NCBI GenBank assembly: GCA_035628035.1
Contig: DASPKS010000180.1
Location: 1 to 47,537 of the forward strand
Length of the DNA: 47,537 nucleotides
Origin: DASPKS01 sp035628035
Lineage (GTDB): Bacteria; Bacteroidota; Rhodothermia; Rhodothermales; Rubricoccaceae
Direction of reading: 5' to 3'
In this document: one piece after another, positions 15,904 through 23,454 of the stretch
Position numbering within the stretch: position 1 is the first letter of the stretch
Layout: each line of letters starts with the position of its first letter
Made by a program: the position numbers and the translations under genes
Notes under the pieces: generated by a model
The model's input: the letters and a program-made list of their open reading frames with translations, nothing else
Databases searched by the model: none
What the model was told of the DNA's origin: nothing

Positions 15904-16647
15904 TTAGCGCCGCGCGTGGTACGCCGCCATGATGCGGCCGTAGTAGTCGGCCAGCTCGGGCGAGACGCCCCACAGCCGGTGCATACCGCCGGGGTTCTCG
16001 GCGTACGCGTCGTTGAGCGACTGCCGGATGCTAGTATCGCCGCCGGTGAACTCGCCGATGAGGGCTTCGGCCTTCGCGGCGAGGGCCTGTGGCTCCGGCG
16101 CGGCGGGGTCGGTGCCTGTCTCCATATGCCGCTGCGCCTCGGCGAAGAGGGCCTGCCACTCCTGCTGGACCTGCTGGATGCGGTCTTCGCCGACGGTCTT
16201 TCGGCGCTGGCGGAGCTGCTCCAGTTGCTCGGGGGTGTAGTGCTTCTCGAACATCGTCGTGAGGTGGATGGTCTGGAGGAGGTCGTCGGTGGAAACAGCG
16301 ACGTGGTCGCGGTGGAAGGCGGCGAGCGCTTCGAGACGCTCGACCAGGTGTTGCTGCTGCTTGATGCTTCCTCGCACGTGCGCGAGGTGCCGCTCGATGA
16401 CCGCACGTGGGTCGGCGTCGGGCGCGTCGAGGAGGGCGGCGATGGCGTCGAGGGGGAGGCCGAGGGCGCGGAGGGATGCGATCTGCTGGAGGCGCACCAC
16501 GTCAACGGCCGTGTAGCGGCGGTGGCCGGCGGCCGTCCGCGCCGACGGGCGGAGGAGGCCGATGGCGTCGTAGTGGTGGAGCGTGCGAGCGGTGAGGCCC
16601 GTGCGCCGGGCCAGCTCGCCCACGCGGAGGGCAGTGGAGTCGGTCAT
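15904..16647 (-). CDS. MerR-family regulator with TipAS-type effector domain
   Basis: A 247-aa protein. Residues about 7-75 are a MerR winged helix (RVGELARRTGLTARTLHHYD, then IGLLRPSARTAAGHRRYTAVDV). A coiled-coil dimerisation helix with QQQHLVERLEAL follows. The C-terminal 120 residues (YTPEQLEQLRQRR through NPGGMHRLWGVSPELADYYGRIMAAY) match the TipAS domain, which in TipA binds thiopeptide antibiotics. It probably binds a promoter with a long spacer and activates on ligand binding. Possible targets are itself or nearby genes; it is divergent from rsmA with 107 nt between. ATG 16647 is used because the upstream extension precedes the HTH unnaturally. The ligand is unknown. Confidence 0.9.
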   Translation of the reverse strand: MTDSTALRVGELARRTGLTARTLHHYDAIGLLRPSARTAAGHRRYTAVDVVRLQQIASLRALGLPLDAIAALLDAPDADPRAVIERHLAHVRGSIKQQQHLVERLEALAAFHRDHVAVSTDDLLQTIHLTTMFEKHYTPEQLEQLRQRRKTVGEDRIQQVQQEWQALFAEAQRHMETGTDPAAPEPQALAAKAEALIGEFTGGDTSIRQSLNDAYAENPGGMHRLWGVSPELADYYGRIMAAYHARR

Positions 16648-16674
16648 CAGCGGAGGAGGGTTGTGCGCACGGCG

Positions 16675-16682
16675 CGAGGGTA
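16675..16682 (-). promoter_or_regulatory. Possible -7 element for the MerR gene
   Basis: Minus strand TACCCTCG lies 27 nt before the ATG; one mismatch to TAnnTTCG. Weak support only. Confidence 0.2.
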
Positions 16683-16754
16683 CGACCTTCACGCCGCGTA
16701 AGGATCAAGCGCCCTCGCGCCTCTTCACCCGGAGTTCACCCCTGCTCCCACGCC

Positions 16755-17525
16755 ATGTCCGTCCGCCCGAAGAAGCGGCTCGGCCAGCACTTCCTCACGG
16801 ACGCCAACGTCGTCCGCAAGATCGTCGACGCCGTCGGCGCGCCGCCCGACGCGCCCGTCGTCGAGATCGGACCCGGGACGGGCGCGCTCACGGGGCACCT
16901 GCTGGACCGCTACCCCGGCCTCGTCGCGCTCGAAGTAGACCCCGAGGCCATCGCCCACCTCAAAGAAAAGCTCCCCGCGCTCGACGTGCGGGTGGGCGAC
17001 GTGCTCGACGTGGACTGGGGTGCCCTCGCGCGGGAAAAAGGCGGGCCGCTCTACGTCGTCGGCAATCTCCCGTACTACATCACGAGCCCCATCCTCTTCG
17101 CGCTGCTCGACGCGCGGGCGCACGTCCGCCGCGCCGTCGTGATGATGCAGCGCGAGGTGGCCGACCGGATCGTCGCCGCGCCGAACACGAAGGCGTACGG
17201 CGTGCTGAGCGTGCAGCTCCAGCTCCTCGCCCGCCCGAAGATGCTCTTCCCCGTCTCGCGGAACGTGTTCTTCCCGAAGCCCGACGTGGAGAGCGCCGTC
17301 GTCGCCCTCGACTTCGACGCGCCGGCGCCAGACGTAGACGAGGCCGCGCTGCGGCGGGTGATCCGCACGGCGTTCAACCAGCGGCGCAAGATGCTCCGCG
17401 GGAGCCTGGGCGGGCTGGCGGCCGAGTGGGGCCATCCGCCCCCGGCGGCGTTCGCCACACGCCGCCCGGAGAGCCTGCCGCCGGAGGCGTTCGTGGAACT
17501 TACCCGGGCTCTCCTCGCTCCGTAG
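16755..17525 (+). CDS. rsmA: 16S rRNA (adenine1518-N6/adenine1519-N6)-dimethyltransferase
   Basis: A 256-aa Rossmann methyltransferase (KsgA). It dimethylates two adenines near the 3' end of 16S rRNA using AdoMet during 30S maturation. It begins with the family signature RPKKRLGQHFL. Motif I VEIGPGTGALTGHLL (about 36-50) binds AdoMet. Motif IV NLPYYITSPIL holds the adenine. The C-terminal helical domain has AFNQRRKMLRGSL. Length is normal. ATG 16755 is at the expected N-terminus. The stop codon overlaps a candidate promoter for mgtE. Confidence 0.96.
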   Translation: MSVRPKKRLGQHFLTDANVVRKIVDAVGAPPDAPVVEIGPGTGALTGHLLDRYPGLVALEVDPEAIAHLKEKLPALDVRVGDVLDVDWGALAREKGGPLYVVGNLPYYITSPILFALLDARAHVRRAVVMMQREVADRIVAAPNTKAYGVLSVQLQLLARPKMLFPVSRNVFFPKPDVESAVVALDFDAPAPDVDEAALRRVIRTAFNQRRKMLRGSLGGLAAEWGHPPPAAFATRRPESLPPEAFVELTRALLAP

Positions 17526-17530
17526 CTTCG
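17523..17530 (+). promoter_or_regulatory. -7 like box for mgtE
   Basis: TAGCTTCG overlaps the rsmA stop codon and lies 21 nt before the mgtE GTG start. It fits the TAnnTTSS pattern, though an upstream TTG is not visible. Confidence 0.35.
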
Positions 17531-17551
17531 AGCGCCCCTCTCTGTTCACCT

Positions 17552-18979
17552 GTGGCCGAGCTCCCCCCCGACGACCGCCTTACCGTGCCGGACGCCTCCG
17601 ACGGGGCGCCCGCCCGCGCGCTCCCGCCCGAGGTGGACGAGGAGCTCGTCGAGAACGTCGAGGCGCTCGTCGGGCAGGGGCAGCAGGGGATGGTGCTCAA
17701 CCTGATCGCCGACCTCCACCCGGCCGACCTCGGCGAGCTCGTCAGCCACCTCTCCGTCGAGGCGGGGCAGGCGCTCCTCCGCTGGCTCCCCGACGAGCAG
17801 GCCGGCGCCGTCCTCCCCGAGCTGGAGAGCGCCCTCCGGTCGGACCTCCTGGAGGCCGTCGAGCCGCACCAGCTGGTCGCCCTCCTCGACCAGATGGACA
17901 CCGACGACGCCGCCGACGTCCTCGCCGACGTGGACGACGCCGTGGCCGAGGCCGTCCTCCCGCACCTGGAGGACAGCGCGGAGGTCGGCGCCCTCATGGG
18001 CTACGCCGAGGACACCGCCGGGGGGCTCATGGAGACCGACCTCGTGGCGGTGCCCGAGACGGCCACCGTCGCCGAGGCCACCGAGGAGGTCCGCCGCAAG
18101 GCCGAGGACATCGACCCCCACTTCGTCTACACCGTAGACACGGCGGGGCGGCTGACGGGGATCGTCCCGCTCCGGCGGCTCCTCCTCGCCCCCGCCTCCG
18201 CGCCGCTGGCCGACCTCGCGCTGACAGACTACGTCTTCGTCGAGCCCGACCTCGACCAGGAGGAGGTGGCCCGCCTCATGGAGCGGTATGACCTCGTCGC
18301 CCTCCCCGTCGTCTCCGCCGACGGGCGCCTCCTCGGCCGCATCACCATCGACGACGTGGTGGACGTGATCCGCGAGGAGGCCGAGGAGGACATCCAGCGC
18401 GCGGCCGGCCTCGTCGGCGAGGAGGAGCTGTCGTCGTCGGTGTTCGAAGTGAGCCGGGGGCGGCTGCCGTGGCTCGCCATCGGGATGGCCGGCGCGTTCT
18501 TCTCGGGGCTCGTCATCAAGACGTTCGAGGGGGAGCTGGAGCAGGCCATCGTGCTCGCCTCGTTCATCCCGCTCGTCACGGCCACGGGCGGCAACGCTGC
18601 CATCCAGAGCGCGGCCATCGTCGTGCAGGGGCTCACCTCCGGCGAGCTGTGGGTGGGCGAGGGGCTGCGCCGCATCGGGAAGGAGCTCGCGGTGGCCCTC
18701 CTCAACGGGGTCGTCCTCGGCGTCCTCCTCGGCGTGCTCGTGGTCGTCCTCGCCCGGACGGGCGTCCCGATGGGCGACCCCCTCCGCCTCGCGCTCACCG
18801 TCGGCCTGACGCTCCTCTGCGTGGTCCTCCTCGCCACGACGAACGGCGCACTCGTCCCCTTCCTCCTCAAGCGGATGGGGATCGACCCCGCCACCTCGAT
18901 GGGGCCGTTCGTGACGACGCTCAACGACATCCTCGGCCTCACGGTGTACTTCCTCATCGCCTCGGCCGTGTACCTCTGA
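17552..18979 (+). CDS. mgtE: Magnesium transporter MgtE
   Basis: A 475-aa inner-membrane Mg2+ channel. The acidic cytosolic N domain (about 25-150, repeated HPADLGELVSHL and MDTDDAADVLADV) and two CBS domains (about 155-285, with YAEDTAGGLMET) sense Mg2+. Five transmembrane helices start near 305 (LPWLAIGMAGAFFSGLVI), with the family motif VTATGGNAAIQSAA in the pore region and GPFVTTLNDILGLTVYF near the end. GTG 17552 is chosen because the protein-like sequence MAELPPDDRLT starts there; the frame is open far upstream through rsmA but as a shadow. The Ntn hydrolase gene starts 7 nt after the stop, so the two are probably co-transcribed. Confidence 0.95.
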   Translation: MAELPPDDRLTVPDASDGAPARALPPEVDEELVENVEALVGQGQQGMVLNLIADLHPADLGELVSHLSVEAGQALLRWLPDEQAGAVLPELESALRSDLLEAVEPHQLVALLDQMDTDDAADVLADVDDAVAEAVLPHLEDSAEVGALMGYAEDTAGGLMETDLVAVPETATVAEATEEVRRKAEDIDPHFVYTVDTAGRLTGIVPLRRLLLAPASAPLADLALTDYVFVEPDLDQEEVARLMERYDLVALPVVSADGRLLGRITIDDVVDVIREEAEEDIQRAAGLVGEEELSSSVFEVSRGRLPWLAIGMAGAFFSGLVIKTFEGELEQAIVLASFIPLVTATGGNAAIQSAAIVVQGLTSGELWVGEGLRRIGKELAVALLNGVVLGVLLGVLVVVLARTGVPMGDPLRLALTVGLTLLCVVLLATTNGALVPFLLKRMGIDPATSMGPFVTTLNDILGLTVYFLIASAVYL

Positions 18980-18986
18980 CCCCGGC

Positions 18987-19559
18987 ATGTCCACCCTCAC
19001 CGTAGCCCGGAAGGGGCGCCACGCCGCGATGGCGGCCGACTCGCTGACGACGTTCGAGGAGACCCGGCTCCCGGCGGCCTACGACGCCCACCCCGAGAAG
19101 GTCTTCCGGGTCGGCGACGCGCTCGTGGGGGTGGTCGGCTACACCGCCCACGTGCTCGTGATCGAGAGCGCGCTCGCCTCGCTCGACCGCCCGCCCGACC
19201 TCACGAGCCGCCGCGCCATCTTCGAGCTCCTCCGCGACCTCCACCCCATCCTGAAGGAGGAGTACTACCTCAAGCCCGACGCCGAGGAGGGCGACCCCTA
19301 CGAGTCGAGCCAGGTGACGCTCCTCGTCGCGAGTCCGCACGGGCTGTTCGGGGTGTACGACCTCCGGGAGGTCCACGAGTACAGCCGGTTCTGGGCGATG
19401 GGCTCGGGGGCCGACTTCGCCCTCGGCGCCATGTTCGCCGTCTACGACTCCGACGCGCCGGCCGCCGAGGTGGCCGCTACCGGCGCGCGGGCGGGGGCGG
19501 AGTTCGACCGCGGCTCGGGGCCGCCCGTGCGCGTCTACGAGATCGAACTGGCCGGCTGA
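18987..19559 (+). CDS. Proteasome/HslV-like Ntn hydrolase with N-terminal Ser
   Basis: A 190-aa protein with the N-terminal pattern of proteasome-fold Ntn hydrolases: STLTVARKG, then AAMAADSLTTF and later EKVFRV with VGVVGYTA. Numbering from Ser after Met removal, the nucleophile position is Ser1, the conserved Asp is Asp17 exactly as in HslV, and Lys37 is near the HslV Lys33 position. HslV itself has Thr1. An internal GAMFAVYDSDAPAAEVAATGARAGAEFD segment matches the helix pair of the fold. No HslU-like ATPase is nearby. It follows mgtE by 7 nt. Its C-terminal 25 nt overlap the convergent DUF1499 gene. Activity and substrate are unknown; a role in Mg2+ transporter turnover would be pure speculation. 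Confidence 0.75.
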   Translation: MSTLTVARKGRHAAMAADSLTTFEETRLPAAYDAHPEKVFRVGDALVGVVGYTAHVLVIESALASLDRPPDLTSRRAIFELLRDLHPILKEEYYLKPDAEEGDPYESSQVTLLVASPHGLFGVYDLREVHEYSRFWAMGSGADFALGAMFAVYDSDAPAAEVAATGARAGAEFDRGSGPPVRVYEIELAG

Positions 19560-20005
19560 CCGAGCCGCGCGGCGACGTCGGCGAGGAGCGCGCGGACGCG
19601 GCGCTGGTTCACGCCGAAGTCGCTTTGCCCGATCTGGTTGCGCACGGCGCTCCGCACGTGGAGCGCGCTGCCGGTCAGCGACGGCTCGACGAGGAGGTCG
19701 AGGTCGTCGCGGAAGAGGCCGACCTGAAACAGGGCCCGGAGCGTGAGGCCGTCCACCTCCACCTCGACCGCCGACCCCGTGAGGAGCGACCGGTGCGTGC
19801 GCACGGCCGCTTCGGCAGCGGCGAAGACGGCCTCGGGCGGGTCGGCGAAGTCGCGGCGGACGCGGGTACAGACGGACCGCCCGCGCGGGCACGGCGGGAG
19901 CGGACCGAGGTAGCCAACCGGGCTCCGCGAGCCGAGCACGCGGGACCCCGCGTATCCCGCGACGCTCAGCGCCGCCAGCCCCAGGAGCGCCGGGCGAAGC
20001 CTCAC
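19535..20005 (-). CDS. DUF1499-like protein
   Basis: A 156-aa protein. The N-terminal transmembrane or signal segment (PALLGLAALSVAGYAGSRVLG) is followed by LPPCPRGRSVCTRV, then FADPPEAVFAAAEAAV and TLRALFQVGLFRDDLDLLVEP with SALHVRSAVRNQIGQSDFGVNQRRVRALL. The Cys pair and the R-S-A-x-R-x-G-x-x-D-x-G-x-N motif are characteristic of DUF1499. Start GTG 20005 overlaps the ccmE stop as GTGA, so it is translationally coupled to ccmE and part of the ccm operon. DUF1499 function is not established. Its end overlaps the Ntn hydrolase gene by 25 nt on the other strand. Confidence 0.78.
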   Translation of the reverse strand: MRLRPALLGLAALSVAGYAGSRVLGSRSPVGYLGPLPPCPRGRSVCTRVRRDFADPPEAVFAAAEAAVRTHRSLLTGSAVEVEVDGLTLRALFQVGLFRDDLDLLVEPSLTGSALHVRSAVRNQIGQSDFGVNQRRVRALLADVAARLGQPASSIS

Positions 20006-20421
20006 CCGGACGTCGCGGGGTTCGACGCCGGTGTGGTGGGTGTCCCTTCGAGCCCACGCGCGTCGTTGTACTTCGACGGGCACTTCACGAGGATGTGCTC
20101 GGCCACGAACACGTCGCCCTCCATCTGGCCGTCCACGACGACGCGCTCGGCGTCCTCGAAGTTGGCGGGCTTGGGGTTGGCGTAGACCACCTGCCGCACG
20201 ACGCCCATCTCGTCGCGCATGTAGAACGAGAAGCGGTTGGTGGAGGGGTCGTAGGCCATCGGCTGCGCGCGCTCCCACGTGCCCACGACGTGGGCGCGGC
20301 GGGCGTTCTGGCTCGCCTCGCCGAAGTTCTCGTACCCGGCCACCTGCTGGCCGAAGCTGTTGACGACGAGGAAGCCGAAGACAGCGAGGAGCGCGATCCC
20401 GATGATCGTCTTGAGGTTCAT
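20002..20421 (-). CDS. ccmE: Cytochrome c maturation heme chaperone CcmE, Cys-type
   Basis: A 139-aa periplasmic heme carrier anchored by one N-terminal helix (4-21, KTIIGIALLAVFGFLVV), followed by an OB-fold domain. The heme-attachment motif is VKCPSKY: Cys114 and Tyr118 form CxxxY. The well-studied E. coli protein has HxxxY with a covalent heme on His130. Cys-type CcmE variants are known in some archaea and sulfate reducers, so this is a recognised but uncommon form. It lies in a ccmB-C-D-E cluster and overlaps the DUF1499 gene by 4 nt. Confidence 0.85.
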   Translation of the reverse strand: MNLKTIIGIALLAVFGFLVVNSFGQQVAGYENFGEASQNARRAHVVGTWERAQPMAYDPSTNRFSFYMRDEMGVVRQVVYANPKPANFEDAERVVVDGQMEGDVFVAEHILVKCPSKYNDARGLEGTPTTPASNPATSG

Positions 20422-20462
20422 GGGGGGCGTTCAGGGCGTGGTGGTAAGCCGGTGTACCCCGC

Positions 20463-20693
20463 TCAGGCGTCCGGCGTTTCCGCGCGGAGGGTCCGCTCGA
20501 CGCGGGCGAGGCGGCGCTCGGTGCGGAAGAGCAAGAAAAGCAGCCCGAACCACACGATGAGGACGACGGCGAGGACGACGTAGAGCTTGTCCTCGGCGAG
20601 CATCACGCGCTCGATGCCCTGCGGCGGCTGCGCGGTCTCGGCCTGCGCCGCGGCGGGGTCGAGGAGGGCGATGGTGGTGTCGGGCTGGGGCAT
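20463..20693 (-). CDS. ccmD: CcmD-like small membrane protein
   Basis: A 76-aa protein with one transmembrane helix (KLYVVLAVVLIVWFGLLFLLF) followed by the basic helix RTERRLARVERTLRAE, typical of CcmD-family proteins. CcmD helps release heme-loaded CcmE from CcmC. It lies 3 nt after the ccmC stop and 41 nt before ccmE. The Pro/Ala-rich 30 residues before the helix may not be translated; ATG at the MLAEDK codon is an alternative start. Identification rests on size, topology and position. Confidence 0.7.
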   Translation of the reverse strand: MPQPDTTIALLDPAAAQAETAQPPQGIERVMLAEDKLYVVLAVVLIVWFGLLFLLFRTERRLARVERTLRAETPDA

Positions 20694-20696
20694 CGG

Positions 20697-21434
20697 TCAG
20701 GCGAGGTCGGGGCGGGCGTCCTCGGCGCGGAGCTCGGCCGTGCGCATCCGCACGCGGAGCCGGTAGAGCCACCCGTAGAGGCCGAGGAAGCCGACGGCGG
20801 CGGCGTAGAAGACCCACCGCATCTCTGGGGCGAGGTCGGTCTGGCTGAAGGCGGGGTTCCCCTCGGCGCCTGGGTGGAGGCTCTCCATCCGGCGTGGCAG
20901 CACGTAGAGGAGGAACGGCATCGTGACGGTGGCGAAGAGGGCGTAGACGGCAGCGAGGCGGCCGCGCCGGCGCGGCTCGTCGACGGCCCCGCGGAGGACG
21001 AAGTACGCCCCGCAGAGGAGGAGTTGCACGGCCACCATCACCTGGCGGGGGTCCCCGCTCCACCACACCTCCGTCCCGGAGTACCACGTGAACCGCGCCC
21101 ACACGATCCCCGTCGTGATGGCGACGAACCCGTAGACCGTCGCCACGAGGGCGGCCTGCTCGGCGCGGACGTCGTGGAGGCGGCGGCCCGTGGTGAGGTG
21201 GCGGAGCGAGTGGTAGGCGGCGAGGAGCCACCCGAGCATCAGCCCGAACCACATCGGCACGTGGAAGTAGAGGTTGCGCGCCGTGTGCTCCAGGATGGCG
21301 AGGCTCGGGATCGGCCGCAGAAACGCGAACGCGAGCACGGCCGTCATCCACACCGCTACGCCGACCGTGTAGAGCCGGTACAGCGGCCCCGTCGTCGGCA
21401 GAGGCAGCGCGTCGCGGTCGGTGAGGGCGGGCAT
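20697..21434 (-). CDS. ccmC: Heme exporter protein CcmC
   Basis: A 245-aa six-helix membrane protein that loads heme onto CcmE. The Trp-rich heme-handling motif is TWYSGTEVWWSGDPR (WWxxDP), and the two conserved His are in FHVPMW and ESLHPGAEG. ATG 21434 (MPALTDRD) gives a normal N-terminus. A TTG at 21572 overlaps the ccmB stop as TTGA and would add 46 Pro/Gly-rich residues of no resemblance to CcmC, so I reject it. The 134 nt between ccmB and ccmC contain only a weak -7-like CATCTTCC (minus strand, 21464-21471). Confidence 0.93.
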   Translation of the reverse strand: MPALTDRDALPLPTTGPLYRLYTVGVAVWMTAVLAFAFLRPIPSLAILEHTARNLYFHVPMWFGLMLGWLLAAYHSLRHLTTGRRLHDVRAEQAALVATVYGFVAITTGIVWARFTWYSGTEVWWSGDPRQVMVAVQLLLCGAYFVLRGAVDEPRRRGRLAAVYALFATVTMPFLLYVLPRRMESLHPGAEGNPAFSQTDLAPEMRWVFYAAAVGFLGLYGWLYRLRVRMRTAELRAEDARPDLA

Positions 21435-21568
21435 CGCGGGGGGTTCGTGGGCCGTGTCAACCGGGAAGATGGGCGCAAGATTCGGGCCGCGCAAAGGGGG
21501 GCCGTGAAGCGCCTGCGGAAACGCCTCACCCGGGCGGCGGCCCGCCACGCCCTGCGCAGGCGGTGCGC

Positions 21569-22240
21569 TCAATCGCGCCAGACGTACTCGAACAGGAGGG
21601 CGGAGGCCGTGATGGTGAGGCCGGCGAAGCCGACGAGGGAGAGGAGGTCCTGCGTGCCGTCGGCCCAGGTGGTACCGGGTGTGAGGGCGAGGAGCGTGAG
21701 GCGGACCGCCGAGAACAGTAGGGGGACGAGCACGGGGAAGGCGAGCACGGCCAGGAGCGGGCTGCCCCCGGCCGTCCGGGCGAGGAGCGCCGAAAGCAGC
21801 GTCGTCGTCCCGGCCAGACCGACGGCGCCGAGGGCGAGTGTTGCCAAGAGAAGCCCCGGCAAGGCCACCGACGTCCCGATCAAAACGAAAAACCCCCCCG
21901 CCGCCACGAGGTTGACCACGAGGGTGAGTGCCACATTGAACGCGAGCTTGCCGGCATAGACGGCCGACGGGGGCAAGGCGAGTTGGAGCAGCAGCACGGT
22001 CCCCCGCTCCTCCTCGGCCACGAACGCACGCCCGAGCCCGAGGGCGGCGGCGAATAGGATGACCACCCAGAGCAGCGCCGCCGCCGTCTCCGGCGCCACC
22101 TCCGCGCGGCCGAGGGCGAGACGGAGGAGCACGAGCGAGGCCGCCACGAACAGCCCCAACGCGCCGAGCGCGTAGCGCGTGCGCAGCTCCACACGGGCGT
22201 CTTTCAGGAATAGCGCCCAGGCACCGGCGAGGAAGTCCAA
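21569..22240 (-). CDS. ccmB: Heme exporter protein CcmB
   Basis: A 223-aa ABC-type permease with six hydrophobic helices starting LFLKDARVELRTRYALGALGLF, typical of CcmB. It normally works with the ATPase CcmA to power heme release from CcmCD-CcmE. No ccmA is adjacent; the gene upstream is on the other strand. An in-frame TAG two codons upstream limits the start to TTG 22240 (MDFLAGAWALFLKD) or an internal codon. A weak minus-strand box TACCATTG (22267-22274) is a candidate promoter 26 nt before it. It is the first gene of the ccmB-C-D-E-DUF1499 group. Confidence 0.88.
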   Translation of the reverse strand: MDFLAGAWALFLKDARVELRTRYALGALGLFVAASLVLLRLALGRAEVAPETAAALLWVVILFAAALGLGRAFVAEEERGTVLLLQLALPPSAVYAGKLAFNVALTLVVNLVAAGGFFVLIGTSVALPGLLLATLALGAVGLAGTTTLLSALLARTAGGSPLLAVLAFPVLVPLLFSAVRLTLLALTPGTTWADGTQDLLSLVGFAGLTITASALLFEYVWRD

Positions 22241-22266
22241 GGACTAGGTGAGGTGAGAAAGGTGGG

Positions 22267-22279
22267 CAATGGTAATCTC
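22267..22279. promoter_or_regulatory. Overlapping divergent -7 like boxes (ccmB and ADP-ribosylglycohydrolase-like gene)
   Basis: Minus strand TACCATTG (22267-22274) points to ccmB. Plus strand TAATCTCG (22272-22279) points to the gene starting near 22304. Both are imperfect matches to TAnnTTSS. Confidence 0.2.
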
Positions 22280-22303
22280 GCGCGGCCCATCCACGCCCCT
22301 GCT

Positions 22304-23230
22304 GTGCCCCCCGCCCTCTCAGAAGACCGCGTACTCGGTGCCTTCCTCGGGGCGGCCGTCGGGGACGCCCTCGGGATGCCCGTCGATGGGCTCAGCCACC
22401 AGAACGTCCGCCTCTTCTACCGCGGGATCAAGGGGTACACCGCCGACGAGAAGCGGGGCGACCTTGGCGCCGGGCAGTGGACCGCTCATACCCAGCGTGC
22501 CTTCGCCCTCACGCGGGCGATTACCTCCGCGTGGGACGGCCCGGAAGCGGTAGCCTCGGCATTCGCGCGAGAGCTGGAGCAGGGGGGACCGCTTCGGCGG
22601 CCTTATCGCGCGGGCGCCGCTCCCACGGTTGCCGCAGCCGCCGCCGGAGCCCCCCTCGGGCTCTGGCGCGCTCTCCGGGCGGACTGGTACTCGGCGGGCG
22701 AGGACGAGCTCATCGAGTTCGCCCTCACAGCTTTGAGGCCACTCACCACCAACGCGGAGGCGATAACCGCGGCTGTCGGGGCTGCGTTCGGGGTCGCTTT
22801 GCTGCTTCGATCCGCGCAGATAGGGCCACCTAGGTCGTTCGTTGACTCAATCACGGCGGTGACCGGGTCGGTCGAGCTTTACCTAGGCTCACCCCCCCGC
22901 GTGGGGCGCCGCCTCCAGTTGCTTAAGCCACACCTCGACGACTTCCCGCTCGACCTCCAGGACCGTTGCAACGGAACCGGCGACGCGGCCGACGAGGCGT
23001 TCCCCTTCGCCGTCGCCATGTTCGCGCGGAACCCCACGCTCGTCGAGGCCACCCTCCTCTCGGCCATCAACGTGGGCGGGGCCGCGAGCGCCGTCGGCGC
23101 GATGACGGGGGCCTTGCTGGGGGCGCTGAACGGATGGCGTGCGTTCCCCGCCGCGTGGCGTGAGGGACTCGAAGGCGCGCCCCAGCTCGAAGCGGAGGCG
23201 CGGGCGCTCTACGAGGCCCTGCGCGCCTAG
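22304..23230 (+). CDS. ADP-ribosylglycohydrolase-fold protein lacking canonical metal ligands
   Basis: A 308-aa protein of the ADP-ribosyl-glycohydrolase (ARH/DraG) fold: it opens EDRVLGAFLGAAVGDALGMPV, and near the end has the family helix NVGGAASAVGAMTGALLGALNG. In active members the first metal motif is TDDT and the second N-x-GGDTDT. Here they read TAHT (about residues 60-63) and NVGGAASA (about 256-263), so the Asp residues that bind the two Mg2+ ions are gone. It is probably a non-catalytic binder or a changed enzyme. GTG 22304 is preferred: GTG 22253 lies only 12 nt from the divergent ccmB start and adds 17 unlikely residues. A terminator follows 176 nt downstream. Confidence 0.8.
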   Translation: MPPALSEDRVLGAFLGAAVGDALGMPVDGLSHQNVRLFYRGIKGYTADEKRGDLGAGQWTAHTQRAFALTRAITSAWDGPEAVASAFARELEQGGPLRRPYRAGAAPTVAAAAAGAPLGLWRALRADWYSAGEDELIEFALTALRPLTTNAEAITAAVGAAFGVALLLRSAQIGPPRSFVDSITAVTGSVELYLGSPPRVGRRLQLLKPHLDDFPLDLQDRCNGTGDAADEAFPFAVAMFARNPTLVEATLLSAINVGGAASAVGAMTGALLGALNGWRAFPAAWREGLEGAPQLEAEARALYEALRA

Positions 23231-23406
23231 CGTTTCGATTCTACCCCGTTCATTCCCCCTTGACGACGCGCTTCGGCGACGGACAGGCCGACTGAACGGC
23301 GAAACGGCTTCGGGAAGGGCCGCCTGGCCATGCGCTCCGGTTGGCACGGTTATGGAACAAGCTCCCGACGTCGCGCCTCCTCCGGGCCGACACATTGGGG
23401 AAGGGA
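23231..23406. other. Noncoding stretch between the ARH-like gene and its terminator
   Basis: 176 nt with no protein-like frame on either strand, ending at a strong terminator. It contains GC-rich inverted segments (for example GGCCGCCTGGCC). It could be a long 3' UTR or carry a small RNA. I could not match it to 6S, SRP RNA, tmRNA or RNase P RNA. Confidence 0.3.
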
Positions 23407-23454
23407 CGCCGCGCCCCCTGAGCCGTTGAGCCGGGGGCGCGGCGCATTTTTTTT
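23407..23454 (+). terminator. Intrinsic terminator after the ARH-like gene
   Basis: Twelve-base perfect stem CGCCGCGCCCCC (23407-23418) with 23433-23444 and a 14-nt loop, followed by CA and eight Ts ending next to the convergent murB stop. It serves the plus strand. Confidence 0.85.

Noticed and set aside
23231..23260. tRNA T-loop-like GTTTCGATTC, possible tRNA end or attachment site
   Set aside because: No matching acceptor stem or anticodon arm, and no integrase nearby; a chance match.
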